Shown here piece by piece: positions 1 to 7,460 of a DNA stretch of 7,467 nt (its first letter is position 1; every line of letters begins with the position of its first letter). Where the stretch lies: the NCBI GenBank assembly GCA_946478775.1, contig CAMLDR010000200.1, positions 1 to 7,467 of the forward strand. The letters run 5' to 3'. Made by a program: the position numbers and the translations under genes. Under the pieces are notes generated by a model, which made no database searches, had not been told where the DNA came from, and saw only the letters and a program-made list of their open reading frames with translations. This DNA is from an uncultured Flavobacteriales bacterium. Lineage in GTDB: Bacteria; Bacteroidota; Bacteroidia; Flavobacteriales; Crocinitomicaceae.

Positions 1-32
1 ACGGGAGAATAACATATTCTGTTGAAATATTT

Positions 33-40
33 TACATTTA
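33..40 (+). promoter_or_regulatory. Possible -7 element upstream of the three-gene operon
   Basis: TACATTTA lies 27 nt before the ATG at 68 and matches 7 of 8 positions of the Bacteroidota -7 consensus TAnnTTTG. It is part of the same 10-mer (TTTACATTTA) found before the PA/T9SS gene. No TTG sits at the expected -33 distance; the nearest, at 22-24, is only 8 nt upstream. The call is weak, and the operon could begin upstream of this window. Confidence 0.2.
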
Positions 41-67
41 TCTGGCAATTTACGCTTTATTCTCAAT

Positions 68-1282
68 ATGAAAAAATCTTTAATCATTCTTTTTGCGCTG
101 ATTAGTATTCCTATTCAGGCCCAGAATTTTGAAATTCCGCCCCTGAAACAACCTTATTATGATATACTTGAGTGGAAAGGGATCGGTGCTTTGGCATTGA
201 GCCGTGATCTGACACTGACTCAGAAACAAGTGGATTTAACAATGGTTTCGGGAGATGGCAAGAGTGCATGGCAGCAGGTTTATAATCCGATGGCGAAGGA
301 AACATTCTTTATCTCGGAAGACGGGGGCAAATATGCCTACTTTCTTGAAAACCTGGAGTTGAAAGACAATAAGGTTTTTATCCACCAGTTAAGTTCCGCA
401 GGGAATATCAAAGTCATGAATTTGAGTTTCCTTACTCCTTTAAAGCGTCTGGGAAGTTTCAGCGCCTCGGATTTGTACCTGACGGATATTATTACGACGG
501 AAAAGGCCCTTCTTTGGATGTTTAAGCACCGGGACAAAGAGAAACTCACCACCATTGCCGTTTCTATGACACACCACAATTTCAATATGTATGCTTTTGT
601 GGTATCAGAGAATATGATTAGCTCATCCAAAGTTGAAGATCAGATTTCCTGGTATGTTGCCGGAGAAAAGGGAGAGAATATCCTGTTCGCTGCACGCCTG
701 CATGCCGGTAAAGAAGCAGGATGGAGGGTGAAGGAGTACAACCCGAAAGGAGTGATGGTCGGAGAGCAGGTTCTGGAACAAAGAGGAACTAATTTTGTTG
801 CCCACACGCGCGTAGGATTTGGCCGAAGAGGAAGTGCTTTGTTAAAGCGAAGTGAACCCAATGAAAAAGGAACACTGGTTTTTGCAAACGGTGAATATAT
901 TGTAGGAGGAATAGAAATGAACGGAACTTCCGCCAATCTGATCAGCTACAAGCTCAATGGGAAAGAGTGGATGAAAGTCTGTGAATCTGCCTGTGCAAAT
1001 TACAATGCCAAAAAAGACCTGGAAGTAGGGTGTTTCAGAATGGATGAAGGAATAGGCTGGTACGTCAATTCTGTAAAGTCAGAAGGACATTTTCACAGTT
1101 TTACTTCTCCTTCCGGAATTGTATCCGGAAGCATTGATCAGGCAACTTCTAACCCAAGTCGTTTGCTTACTGCGGAATTTCCGAGTAAATTTGTAGTTGA
1201 ATTGAATACGAAATGGTTGGTTTTTGACACAAAACAATTGCCCGCCAAGAACAGTTTAACCTTCGAATATAAGCAGAAATGA
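68..1282 (+). CDS. Exported protein of unknown function (signal peptide, beta-rich)
   Basis: I do not recognise this 404-residue protein. Residues 1-18 form a clear Sec signal peptide: Lys-Lys, a hydrophobic core, then I-Q-A before Gln19. There is no lipobox Cys, so the mature protein should be soluble in the periplasm or secreted. It has no C-terminal T9SS sorting domain, which makes a periplasmic location more likely. The rest has many short alternating hydrophobic stretches separated by Gly/Asn/Asp turns, which suggests a mainly beta fold, possibly propeller-like (inference). The only three cysteines cluster at C305, C309 and C322 and could form a disulfide or bind a metal. No catalytic motif is visible. 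The ATG at 68 is chosen because the signal peptide begins there; no Shine-Dalgarno sequence precedes it, as is usual in Bacteroidota. Its stop overlaps the next gene's start (ATGA), so it is probably the first gene of a three-gene operon. Confidence 0.85.
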   Translation: MKKSLIILFALISIPIQAQNFEIPPLKQPYYDILEWKGIGALALSRDLTLTQKQVDLTMVSGDGKSAWQQVYNPMAKETFFISEDGGKYAYFLENLELKDNKVFIHQLSSAGNIKVMNLSFLTPLKRLGSFSASDLYLTDIITTEKALLWMFKHRDKEKLTTIAVSMTHHNFNMYAFVVSENMISSSKVEDQISWYVAGEKGENILFAARLHAGKEAGWRVKEYNPKGVMVGEQVLEQRGTNFVAHTRVGFGRRGSALLKRSEPNEKGTLVFANGEYIVGGIEMNGTSANLISYKLNGKEWMKVCESACANYNAKKDLEVGCFRMDEGIGWYVNSVKSEGHFHSFTSPSGIVSGSIDQATSNPSRLLTAEFPSKFVVELNTKWLVFDTKQLPAKNSLTFEYKQK

Positions 1283-1896
1283 TCATTGGAATTTGTGGGG
1301 GCAGTGGGTCCGGAAAAACTACTCTTTTAAAGCGTTTAGCCTCATTTTACGGGGAAATTCACCCGACAGTTTTTTCCATGGATAATTATTATCGTCCGAT
1401 TGATCAACAGTATTTGGATGAGAATGGCCAAGTAAATTTCGATTTGCCGACCGCTTTGGACAAAGACCGTTTGGTGACTGATCTGAGAAATTTGAAAGAA
1501 GGGAAATCGATCGAAGTGAAGGAGTACCATTTTAATGCTCCGCCCAATAAAAATGTATTGATTACACTGGATCCTTCTCCGATCATTATCGTGGAAGGCT
1601 TGTTTTTGTTTCAGTATACGGAAGTCAATCAGTTATTGGATTTTTCCATCTTTATGGATGTGGACCCGGATGTGCAATTAGACAGAAGGTTATACCGCGA
1701 CCAGGAAACCCGGGGATATTCGCGTGAAGCAATTATGTACCAGTGGAAGAACCACGTGGTTCCCTGTTATGAACAATACCTTGAACCTTATATGCACCAG
1801 GCTGATTTTGTTTTTGAAAATGACCAGCAGGCAGATTTGGAATTTGAAAGGCTCATTCAAATGCTGACGCCCAAATTATTATGTTTAAAAGAGTAA
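1279..1896 (+). CDS. Uridine kinase-family P-loop kinase (divergent substrate site)
   Basis: This is a 205-residue cytoplasmic kinase of the uridine kinase/phosphoribulokinase family, whose classic members phosphorylate uridine or cytidine to UMP or CMP in pyrimidine salvage. The length is typical. Walker A is at residues 7-14 (GGSGSGKT). The SMDNYY segment (33-38) carries the likely catalytic Asp35. NFDLPTALD (53-61) matches the family NFDHP block, but Leu replaces His. IIIVEGLFLF (102-111) is the Walker B-like strand, and the lid RRLYRDQETRGYS (136-148) keeps the arginines R136, R137, R140 and R145. The segment at 83-90 (YHFNAPPN) lacks the H-x-R that normally follows the Tyr and contacts the base, so uridine may not be the substrate. 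I therefore give no gene symbol. The gene starts inside the previous stop codon and overlaps the histidine kinase gene by 16 nt, implying coupled translation. Confidence 0.88.
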   Translation: MIIGICGGSGSGKTTLLKRLASFYGEIHPTVFSMDNYYRPIDQQYLDENGQVNFDLPTALDKDRLVTDLRNLKEGKSIEVKEYHFNAPPNKNVLITLDPSPIIIVEGLFLFQYTEVNQLLDFSIFMDVDPDVQLDRRLYRDQETRGYSREAIMYQWKNHVVPCYEQYLEPYMHQADFVFENDQQADLEFERLIQMLTPKLLCLKE

Positions 1897-4800
1897 TCCA
1901 ATTTTTTACAAAGAGAGGATATGCATTCATATTGAGTGCATGCTTTTTGCTGTTAATCGGATTGTTATTCAATCTGAGAAGATCGGGTTTAGGAGATATT
2001 AAAGAGTTTCAAACCGTTTTTTTATCTCAAACTACCAAAGCTAAAAAGGAATTACAACGGATTCCGAAAGATTGGAAGAGCCTTAGCAGAGCGGATTTTT
2101 CCAAAAAGTACAACTACCTTGAGAATACTTTTTTTGTTCATATTTACAGGGGAGATTCATTGGTTTTTTGGAACACAAATAAGTGTCCTGCAAACCGGTT
2201 TGCGGATTTACATTTCCCTTCTGATGGAGTTATTCAATTGCAGAACGGCTGGTATTACAGCCAATTACAAAAACAGGGTTCCGAAATTTTTGTAGTTACA
2301 TTTGGGATTAAGCGGGTTTTTCCAATTACAAATGATCAGTTAAAAGACTATTTTTTCAAACCTTTTCCGGCAATTCAGGGAACGGTTTCCCTGGTCAAAG
2401 AAAAGAACCAAACCATTTTTGATACCCATGGGGAAGGGGTTTTTGGGATTGATCAGGAAGATCAAAATCCGGATGATGATAACTTACTGACCATCATTTT
2501 TGCAGACATCCTGCTCCTTGTTCTTTTAATTTCCCTGAAGATCAATTCCTTGTCAGTAACGAATAGTACGAGATTGATTTTTGTCTGCGGAGTTTTGTTG
2601 CTGCGCATCCTGGCTTTGCGTTTCGACTGGTTTGAATGGATGAAAGACACACCGCTTTTCGATCCGGGTCTGATGGCCCTGAATAATTGGATCCCGAATT
2701 TCGGAGAGGTGCTTGTTTGGTTTGTTTGCCTGCTGATGATCTTACCTGTTCTTGGAAAAGCAATCTTAAGTTTAAACAGCAAATACCTTGTTTACTTGCT
2801 ATTGTTGCTGATTCCGGTTTTTATGATGGTTTATCCGCAAATCATCAAATTGATCATCGTCAATTCCACTATTCCGATCAATCTGAGCGACATTCTGAAG
2901 CTGAATGTCTTTTCGATCGTGTTTATTTTCATGATCGGATTGAGTTCTTTGTTCCTGATCCGATTTTACGGAACTGCTATTGACCGGTGGAGAGCCGGTA
3001 ATCCATCCAAAGCAGAGGTAGCAGGAATTCTCCTGGTTTTATTTTCCGGTGTTATCGTTTCGAATGAATGGATCTTCCGTCTGCATGGTTTTTGGATCAT
3101 TTGGATGTTTGCGCTTTTCATTGTTTCTCTGATCGTCAGTTTTCGCAGAACCTGGAATTTTACATTCTATTTACTGGCAACCTTCCTGGTTTCTTTCGGA
3201 ATCACAATGAACCTTGAGATGGAAGCCAAGAAGAAGGAGCGGGAAGAAAGGCTTCTTTTTGCCAACCAACTGGCAGACGCCCGGGATATCAATGCAGAAG
3301 TAGATTTTACGAAAGCGAGAAAGAAAATGATTTCCGAACCGTTCCTGAAGCGTTTGTTCAACCACGAAACAAAACCCAGTTTTTCTGAATTGAAGGAAGC
3401 CATGGAGTACCAGGTTTTCAAGGGTTATTGGGATCGCTATGATGTGGATTTCTATTATTACCTGGAAGACAGCATGGATCTTCGATTGAATGGAATGTAC
3501 AAGAAACAGCTGGATGAATTGATTGAAAGGCATGGTATCCGCTCTGAAATAGACTCCAGTTTATATTATGTAAAAGATTATACCAGTCAGTTCAGTTATG
3601 TTTTTTACCTTCCGATAGAACGGAACGGTGTAAAAGTAGCTTTTTACGGAACCATGAAATCAAAGCGGATTCCGGAGAAAATTGGTTTTCCAAGATTGTT
3701 GATCTCGAAACAAACAGCCGTTTTTGAGTCTTTGGAACGCTACTCGATTGCGAAGTACTTTAACAACCAATTGGTATTAAATTACGGAGCTTATACCTAT
3801 CCGACCAATTTAAAGATGTTTGGCGATGAGGCTGTTGAGGGCCATCAATGGTATGAAAAAGATGGGTTTGAGCACCTGATCTTTAAGAAATCAAAGACAG
3901 ATGCCATTATCCTGAGTAAAACCATTCCATCCTGGTTGTCTTATTTAACAACCACTTCCATTTTGCTGGTGTGCTTTGGGGCCATGTTGACCATTATTTT
4001 GTTATTGAAGCAGCTGAACCAGGTAAAAGTTTCCAATGGAATTTCCATGATCACAAAGATTCAGTTGGTCCTGATCGGGTTGATCGTGATTTCATTGGGT
4101 GGATTCAGCATTGCAAGTACTACGATGCTGAGTGGCCAGTACAGAAGTTATTCAACGGACCAGATCCGGGAGAAGGTAAAATCGGTGATCAACGAAATTA
4201 ATTCCAGGCAGCGGTTTATGTCTGAAAAATTCAGTGATAAGAACCAGGATGAACTGGATTACCAATTGAGAAGGTGGTCGAAGGTTTTCCTCGCCGACAT
4301 TAACCTCTACCAGTCGGACGGAATTCTTGCCGGTACTTCCCGAACGAAGATTTACAACATGGGTTTGCTGAGCGAACAAATGAACCCAAAAGCACTTTAT
4401 GAACTGCAATTCAGTATGCGGTCCGAGTTCATTCACGAAGAGAACATCGGCTCGCTGGTTTATTTGTCCGGTTATGTGCCTGTATTCAACCACGAGAATG
4501 AATTGCTGGGATATTTGAATATCCTGCATTTTGACCAGCGGAATGTCTTTGAAGAACAGCTGAGACAATTTTTTGTGGCTATCCTGAATGTCTTTATGCT
4601 CCTATTGGTTTTGTCTATCCTGGTCGCCTTGCTCGTTTCTTCATGGCTTACCGGGCCATTGATGTTGTTGCGGAAAAGCTTTTCCCAGTTTGAATTGGGT
4701 AAGAACAGCACGCAAATCAATTACAAAGCGCAGGATGAGATCGGTTCGCTGGTGGCGGAATACAATCACAAGTTAAATGAATTGGCCGAAGCTGCTGCAA

Positions 4801-5489
4801 AACTGGCCCAGTCGGAGCGTGAAAGCGCCTGGAGGGAAATGGCCAAGCAGGTGGCTCATGAGATCAAGAATCCGCTAACCCCGATGAAATTGAGTGTGCA
4901 GCATTTGCAGCGCGTTTTTGATCCCAACGATCCGAAATCAGCTGAGCGGATTGAGCGGGTAACGAGTTCTTTGATCGAGCAAATCGATGCGCTGACCCAC
5001 ATTGCAAATGAATTCTCCAATTTTGCCAAGCTTCCGCAGCCGGTTATCTCTGAAATCGATCTGGTGAGCTTGATTAAGGCCGTTGTTGCATTATTCGACG
5101 GTGACCGGAACGTGAGGGTGAATTTGGAATTAAACGAGCCTGAATCGAGCATTACAATCCCGGGCGATAAAGAAATGCTTCTTCGTGTACTGAATAATTT
5201 GGTTTCAAATGGAATTCAGGCGGTTTCAATGGATGCCACAGCACAACTGGTGATTTCGTTGGAAACGAATGAGCACTGGGCTTTTGTTCGGGTGAAAGAC
5301 AATGGTGTGGGAATTCCGCAGGACCAGATCCAAACGATTTTCGAGCCTTATTTTACGACCAAATCTACCGGAACAGGTTTAGGCCTTGCTATGGTGAAAC
5401 AGATCGTGGAAACCCACCACGGGTCGATTGAAATTGAAGAAACTTCTGCCGCCGGAACCACTGTTCTGATCACGCTTCCAAGATTGTAA
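1881..5489 (+). CDS. Large multi-pass NtrY-type sensor histidine kinase
   Basis: This 1202-residue inner-membrane sensor kinase should autophosphorylate on His993 and pass the phosphate to a response regulator. I predict 12 membrane helices: about 13-31, 202-218, 231-246, 276-293, 303-326, 342-361, 379-397, 403-420, 427-443, 688-708, 724-744 and 895-922. Basic loops such as 361-378 and 421-423 fit a cytoplasmic side. This leaves three periplasmic regions: 32-201, 444-687 and 745-894. The last resembles a Cache/PAS-like sensor (GYVPVF then LLGYLNI, 864-881). HAMP is at about 912-965, followed by a coiled coil. HisKA carries HEIKNPLTP (993-1001), very close to NtrY. The ATPase has the N box (N1106, N1110), DNGVGIP (1140-1146), FEPYFTT (1154-1160) and GTGLGL (1164-1169), so it looks fully active. 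NtrY proteins are usually about 700-800 residues, so the extra membrane block is notable. The start lies within the upstream kinase gene and directly precedes helix 1. The gene ends in tandem TAA-TAG stops. No response regulator is adjacent. Confidence 0.93.
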   Translation: MFKRVIQFFTKRGYAFILSACFLLLIGLLFNLRRSGLGDIKEFQTVFLSQTTKAKKELQRIPKDWKSLSRADFSKKYNYLENTFFVHIYRGDSLVFWNTNKCPANRFADLHFPSDGVIQLQNGWYYSQLQKQGSEIFVVTFGIKRVFPITNDQLKDYFFKPFPAIQGTVSLVKEKNQTIFDTHGEGVFGIDQEDQNPDDDNLLTIIFADILLLVLLISLKINSLSVTNSTRLIFVCGVLLLRILALRFDWFEWMKDTPLFDPGLMALNNWIPNFGEVLVWFVCLLMILPVLGKAILSLNSKYLVYLLLLLIPVFMMVYPQIIKLIIVNSTIPINLSDILKLNVFSIVFIFMIGLSSLFLIRFYGTAIDRWRAGNPSKAEVAGILLVLFSGVIVSNEWIFRLHGFWIIWMFALFIVSLIVSFRRTWNFTFYLLATFLVSFGITMNLEMEAKKKEREERLLFANQLADARDINAEVDFTKARKKMISEPFLKRLFNHETKPSFSELKEAMEYQVFKGYWDRYDVDFYYYLEDSMDLRLNGMYKKQLDELIERHGIRSEIDSSLYYVKDYTSQFSYVFYLPIERNGVKVAFYGTMKSKRIPEKIGFPRLLISKQTAVFESLERYSIAKYFNNQLVLNYGAYTYPTNLKMFGDEAVEGHQWYEKDGFEHLIFKKSKTDAIILSKTIPSWLSYLTTTSILLVCFGAMLTIILLLKQLNQVKVSNGISMITKIQLVLIGLIVISLGGFSIASTTMLSGQYRSYSTDQIREKVKSVINEINSRQRFMSEKFSDKNQDELDYQLRRWSKVFLADINLYQSDGILAGTSRTKIYNMGLLSEQMNPKALYELQFSMRSEFIHEENIGSLVYLSGYVPVFNHENELLGYLNILHFDQRNVFEEQLRQFFVAILNVFMLLLVLSILVALLVSSWLTGPLMLLRKSFSQFELGKNSTQINYKAQDEIGSLVAEYNHKLNELAEAAAKLAQSERESAWREMAKQVAHEIKNPLTPMKLSVQHLQRVFDPNDPKSAERIERVTSSLIEQIDALTHIANEFSNFAKLPQPVISEIDLVSLIKAVVALFDGDRNVRVNLELNEPESSITIPGDKEMLLRVLNNLVSNGIQAVSMDATAQLVISLETNEHWAFVRVKDNGVGIPQDQIQTIFEPYFTTKSTGTGLGLAMVKQIVETHHGSIEIEETSAAGTTVLITLPRL

Positions 5490-5493
5490 TAGA

Positions 5494-5521
5494 GTAGGTA
5501 CGCATTGCAATGCGCCCCTAC
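5494..5521. repeat. Imperfect palindrome downstream of the histidine kinase gene
   Basis: The left arm GTAGGTACGCATTG (5494-5507) pairs with the right arm CAATGCGCCCCTAC (5508-5521), with two mismatches in 14 positions. The inner 14 nt (5501-5514) are perfectly self-complementary. The right arm has the GCGCCCCTAC end that I recall from GTAGGGGCG-type palindromes scattered downstream of genes in many bacteria, so this may be one degenerate copy of a dispersed repeat. A short T run (5527-5531) begins 5 nt after it, so it might also help end transcription of the plus-strand operon, though the run is short. It starts only 4 nt after the kinase stop codon. Confidence 0.55.
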
Positions 5522-5570
5522 CACCATTTTTACCGTATTGTCTTTCGCAGAATTCCAATTTATAAAGCAC

Positions 5571-5604
5571 AAAAAAACCGATCCGTCAGCTGACGGATCG
5601 GTTT
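5571..5604 (-). terminator. Intrinsic terminator of the PA/T9SS gene, possibly bidirectional
   Basis: Bases 5575-5604 are a perfect 30-nt palindrome with half-site AAACCGATCCGTCAG. As RNA it would form a 13-bp stem closed by an AGCU loop. Read on the minus strand, the palindrome runs directly into four further T (complement of 5571-5574), giving a seven-T tail. It begins 19 nt past the minus gene's stop codon, the usual place for a rho-independent terminator. Read on the plus strand the tail is GGTTTCCATAATTTTTATA, a weaker U tract. It may still stop transcripts arriving from the convergent histidine kinase operon. Confidence 0.88.
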
Positions 5605-5623
5605 CCATAATTTTTATATCTGA

Positions 5624-7408
5624 TTACTTAGATACAACCACGTTGAAGCGGCTTGTAGTACCATTTGCGTAATTCAATGTAAATACATAAGTACCTGCGT
5701 TCATTCCTTCTACGGAAGTGTTGAATTGACCGTTTTCAATTTTCACTTGTTGCGTAGAAACTTCACGACCAGCCATGTCTACAATTCTCAAATCAGCATC
5801 ACCTGCAGCATTTACTTTTACAGTAATTACTTCTTTTGCAGGGATAGGGAATGCAGAAGCTTCAACTGTTTGAGTTTCAGCAACACTTAAGTTTTCACCT
5901 GTTCTCATAGCGATAGAAGGAACCGGAAGACCTGAGAATCCTGCAGGAGTCCATGTACCAACATCCGAACGGATAGGGAAACGGATCATATCGTCCGTGT
6001 TCATTGCAAGGTCATAATGATCTGTTGTGCTGTACGCCATGTAAACTTTCGGAGTATAGTTGTTGATACACAACAAGTAAGTTTGATTGTTTACCAACTG
6101 GTAAAAAGGTGCACTTGTGATCGGCATGAAAACAGTCGCTTCCAATTCTGCATCTGCAGGGTCCGGGTAGATGTAAGATCCTTCAGCAGCAGGGCTTAAC
6201 AAATCAAATGTTCCTCCTGTAATTGTATTGTCTGCATCGTTCCATGCATACAAAGTCCAGGTAACTTCCACTCCGTCCAATGTTACAGTTGCAGTATCTG
6301 CAGCACCTACAGTCATACCACCATACATTACACCGTCCATTTTAAGTCTTCCTGCATTTGCATCTTCCAATACGATACATGACTCAAATTGTGTTGTAGG
6401 AAGTGTTGCAGCACGGTAAAAACCATCAGCCTTAACAGTGTCTGCAGTAGCATTCAAACCAGCTAATGACCATAGATCATCCGTTAAAGCGAAAGTGCTT
6501 GTAGATACGTTGTCTCCTTCAAATTCGTCAGCAGCAGTCATATCAACTGTGTAGATAATTTCATACTGACCTGCAGTGTAAGAAGCTGCTGAGAACACAG
6601 GAGTTGTTACATACGCTGAGTCTCCTGAAGCAATAGTAACAGCTGATGACGTTTGGTTGTAGATTGAAGTTCCGTTTCTTTCGATAACCGTGTTCAATGT
6701 TACACCAGTCTGGCTGTTGTTTCCATAGTTATAAACCCATGTTCCAGGATTTAAAGAGAATTCAGAAGCATTTTGAGCCAAAGCAAGCGGCTTGGAACCA
6801 AAGTTTGCTCTAACAGAACTGTTGTCAAATGTAGAGATGTCATCATCGTAATAACCTGTTTTGTCACCGATTAAAGCAATCACATCGTCGCCATTATTAA
6901 TAGCGTTCATAATTGAAACCCCTGTAGCAAGGTTTACCATCACAACAGGAATTGGAACCGCAGCACCTTCTGTACCACCATTCATTGCAAGAACAGTTGC
7001 ATCGCGGTTTACGATGATTACTGCAACTGCACCGGCGTTATAACACATTTGTGCTTTCACACCGAACCCACAAGCACCAACTCCCGGGTTTCCTCCGTCA
7101 CCACGGAATACCAAAGCAATTTTTCCTGCTAAACTTTGTGCAGGTAAAGTGAAAGCGTTACAGCCTGTTGCCGATGCCGGATTTCCCTGAGCATTTACTC
7201 CGGGAGTACCGTCATTCGCAATTACAACTGTGTCGATAACCGGTGGTAAACCAGCTAATGTTGCTGTTCCCCAGCTTGAACCATCACCATTTGATGTGAA
7301 ATCATAGAATCCTGCGATTGATGCCGGCTCTTCAACTGAGAATATCACTTGTGACATAGCAGTCGAACCAACAAGCACTAACCCAAGGGAAAGTAAAAGT
7401 TTTTTCAT
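5624..7408 (-). CDS. Secreted PA-domain protein with T9SS C-terminal sorting domain
   Basis: This 594-residue protein is predicted to be secreted or attached to the cell surface by the type IX system. Residues 1-19 are a signal peptide (MKKLLL core, A-M-S before Gln20). Residues about 60-181 form a PA (protease-associated) domain: LAGKIALVFRGDGG, then MCYNAGAVAVIIVN and VPIPVVMVN, the typical strand-helix-strand pattern, with C83, C113 and C122 possibly making disulfides. Residues about 195-310 resemble a CARDB/Ig-like beta sandwich (NYGNNSQTGVTL), and 316-500 is a further beta-rich module I cannot name. Residues about 515-594 are the sorting domain: FPIPAKEVITVKV, then LRIVDMAGREV, GMNAGTYVFTL and a final Lys. 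PA domains often accompany peptidases, but no peptidase domain is present. The whole protein has a single His (H464), so no HExxH zinc site is possible. A binding or adhesive surface role is inferred. The start at 7408 is set by the signal peptide. The gene is convergent with the kinase operon and has its own promoter and terminator. Confidence 0.92.
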   Translation of the reverse strand: MKKLLLSLGLVLVGSTAMSQVIFSVEEPASIAGFYDFTSNGDGSSWGTATLAGLPPVIDTVVIANDGTPGVNAQGNPASATGCNAFTLPAQSLAGKIALVFRGDGGNPGVGACGFGVKAQMCYNAGAVAVIIVNRDATVLAMNGGTEGAAVPIPVVMVNLATGVSIMNAINNGDDVIALIGDKTGYYDDDISTFDNSSVRANFGSKPLALAQNASEFSLNPGTWVYNYGNNSQTGVTLNTVIERNGTSIYNQTSSAVTIASGDSAYVTTPVFSAASYTAGQYEIIYTVDMTAADEFEGDNVSTSTFALTDDLWSLAGLNATADTVKADGFYRAATLPTTQFESCIVLEDANAGRLKMDGVMYGGMTVGAADTATVTLDGVEVTWTLYAWNDADNTITGGTFDLLSPAAEGSYIYPDPADAELEATVFMPITSAPFYQLVNNQTYLLCINNYTPKVYMAYSTTDHYDLAMNTDDMIRFPIRSDVGTWTPAGFSGLPVPSIAMRTGENLSVAETQTVEASAFPIPAKEVITVKVNAAGDADLRIVDMAGREVSTQQVKIENGQFNTSVEGMNAGTYVFTLNYANGTTSRFNVVVSK

Positions 7409-7432
7409 AACATAAGTAAATTAAAGATGCAC

Positions 7433-7460
7433 TAAATGTAAAGAAAATTTAACGAACAAA
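7433..7460 (-). promoter_or_regulatory. Candidate Bacteroidota-type promoter for the PA/T9SS gene
   Basis: On the minus strand, TTTG (7460-7457) is followed after 16 nt by TACATTTA (7440-7433). This matches 7 of 8 positions of the TAnnTTTG -7 element known for Bacteroidota, and TTTG fits the -33 element; the usual spacing is slightly longer. The -7 element ends 24 nt before the ATG, so the untranslated leader would be short. The leader is A/T-rich and has no Shine-Dalgarno sequence. Confidence 0.45.

Noticed and set aside
68..1282. First gene as a lipoprotein.
   Set aside because: There is no cysteine near the end of the signal peptide; the cleavage region reads PIQAQN.
2687..2983. A plus-strand 98-codon frame inside the sensor gene, out of frame.
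   Set aside because: It overlaps the membrane block of a clear real gene and encodes no recognisable protein.
3171..3533. A 120-codon minus-strand frame, overlapping an 84-codon frame at 3167-3421.
   Set aside because: Both are antisense to the sensor's second periplasmic region and neither shows family features or a plausible start context.
4152..4568. A 138-codon open frame on the minus strand inside the histidine kinase gene.
   Set aside because: It lies antisense to a well-conserved coding region, has no recognisable domain or signal, and its composition looks like a reverse-frame shadow.
5624..7408. PA-domain protein as a secreted peptidase.
   Set aside because: No catalytic serine, zinc or cysteine peptidase motif is visible, and only one histidine is present.
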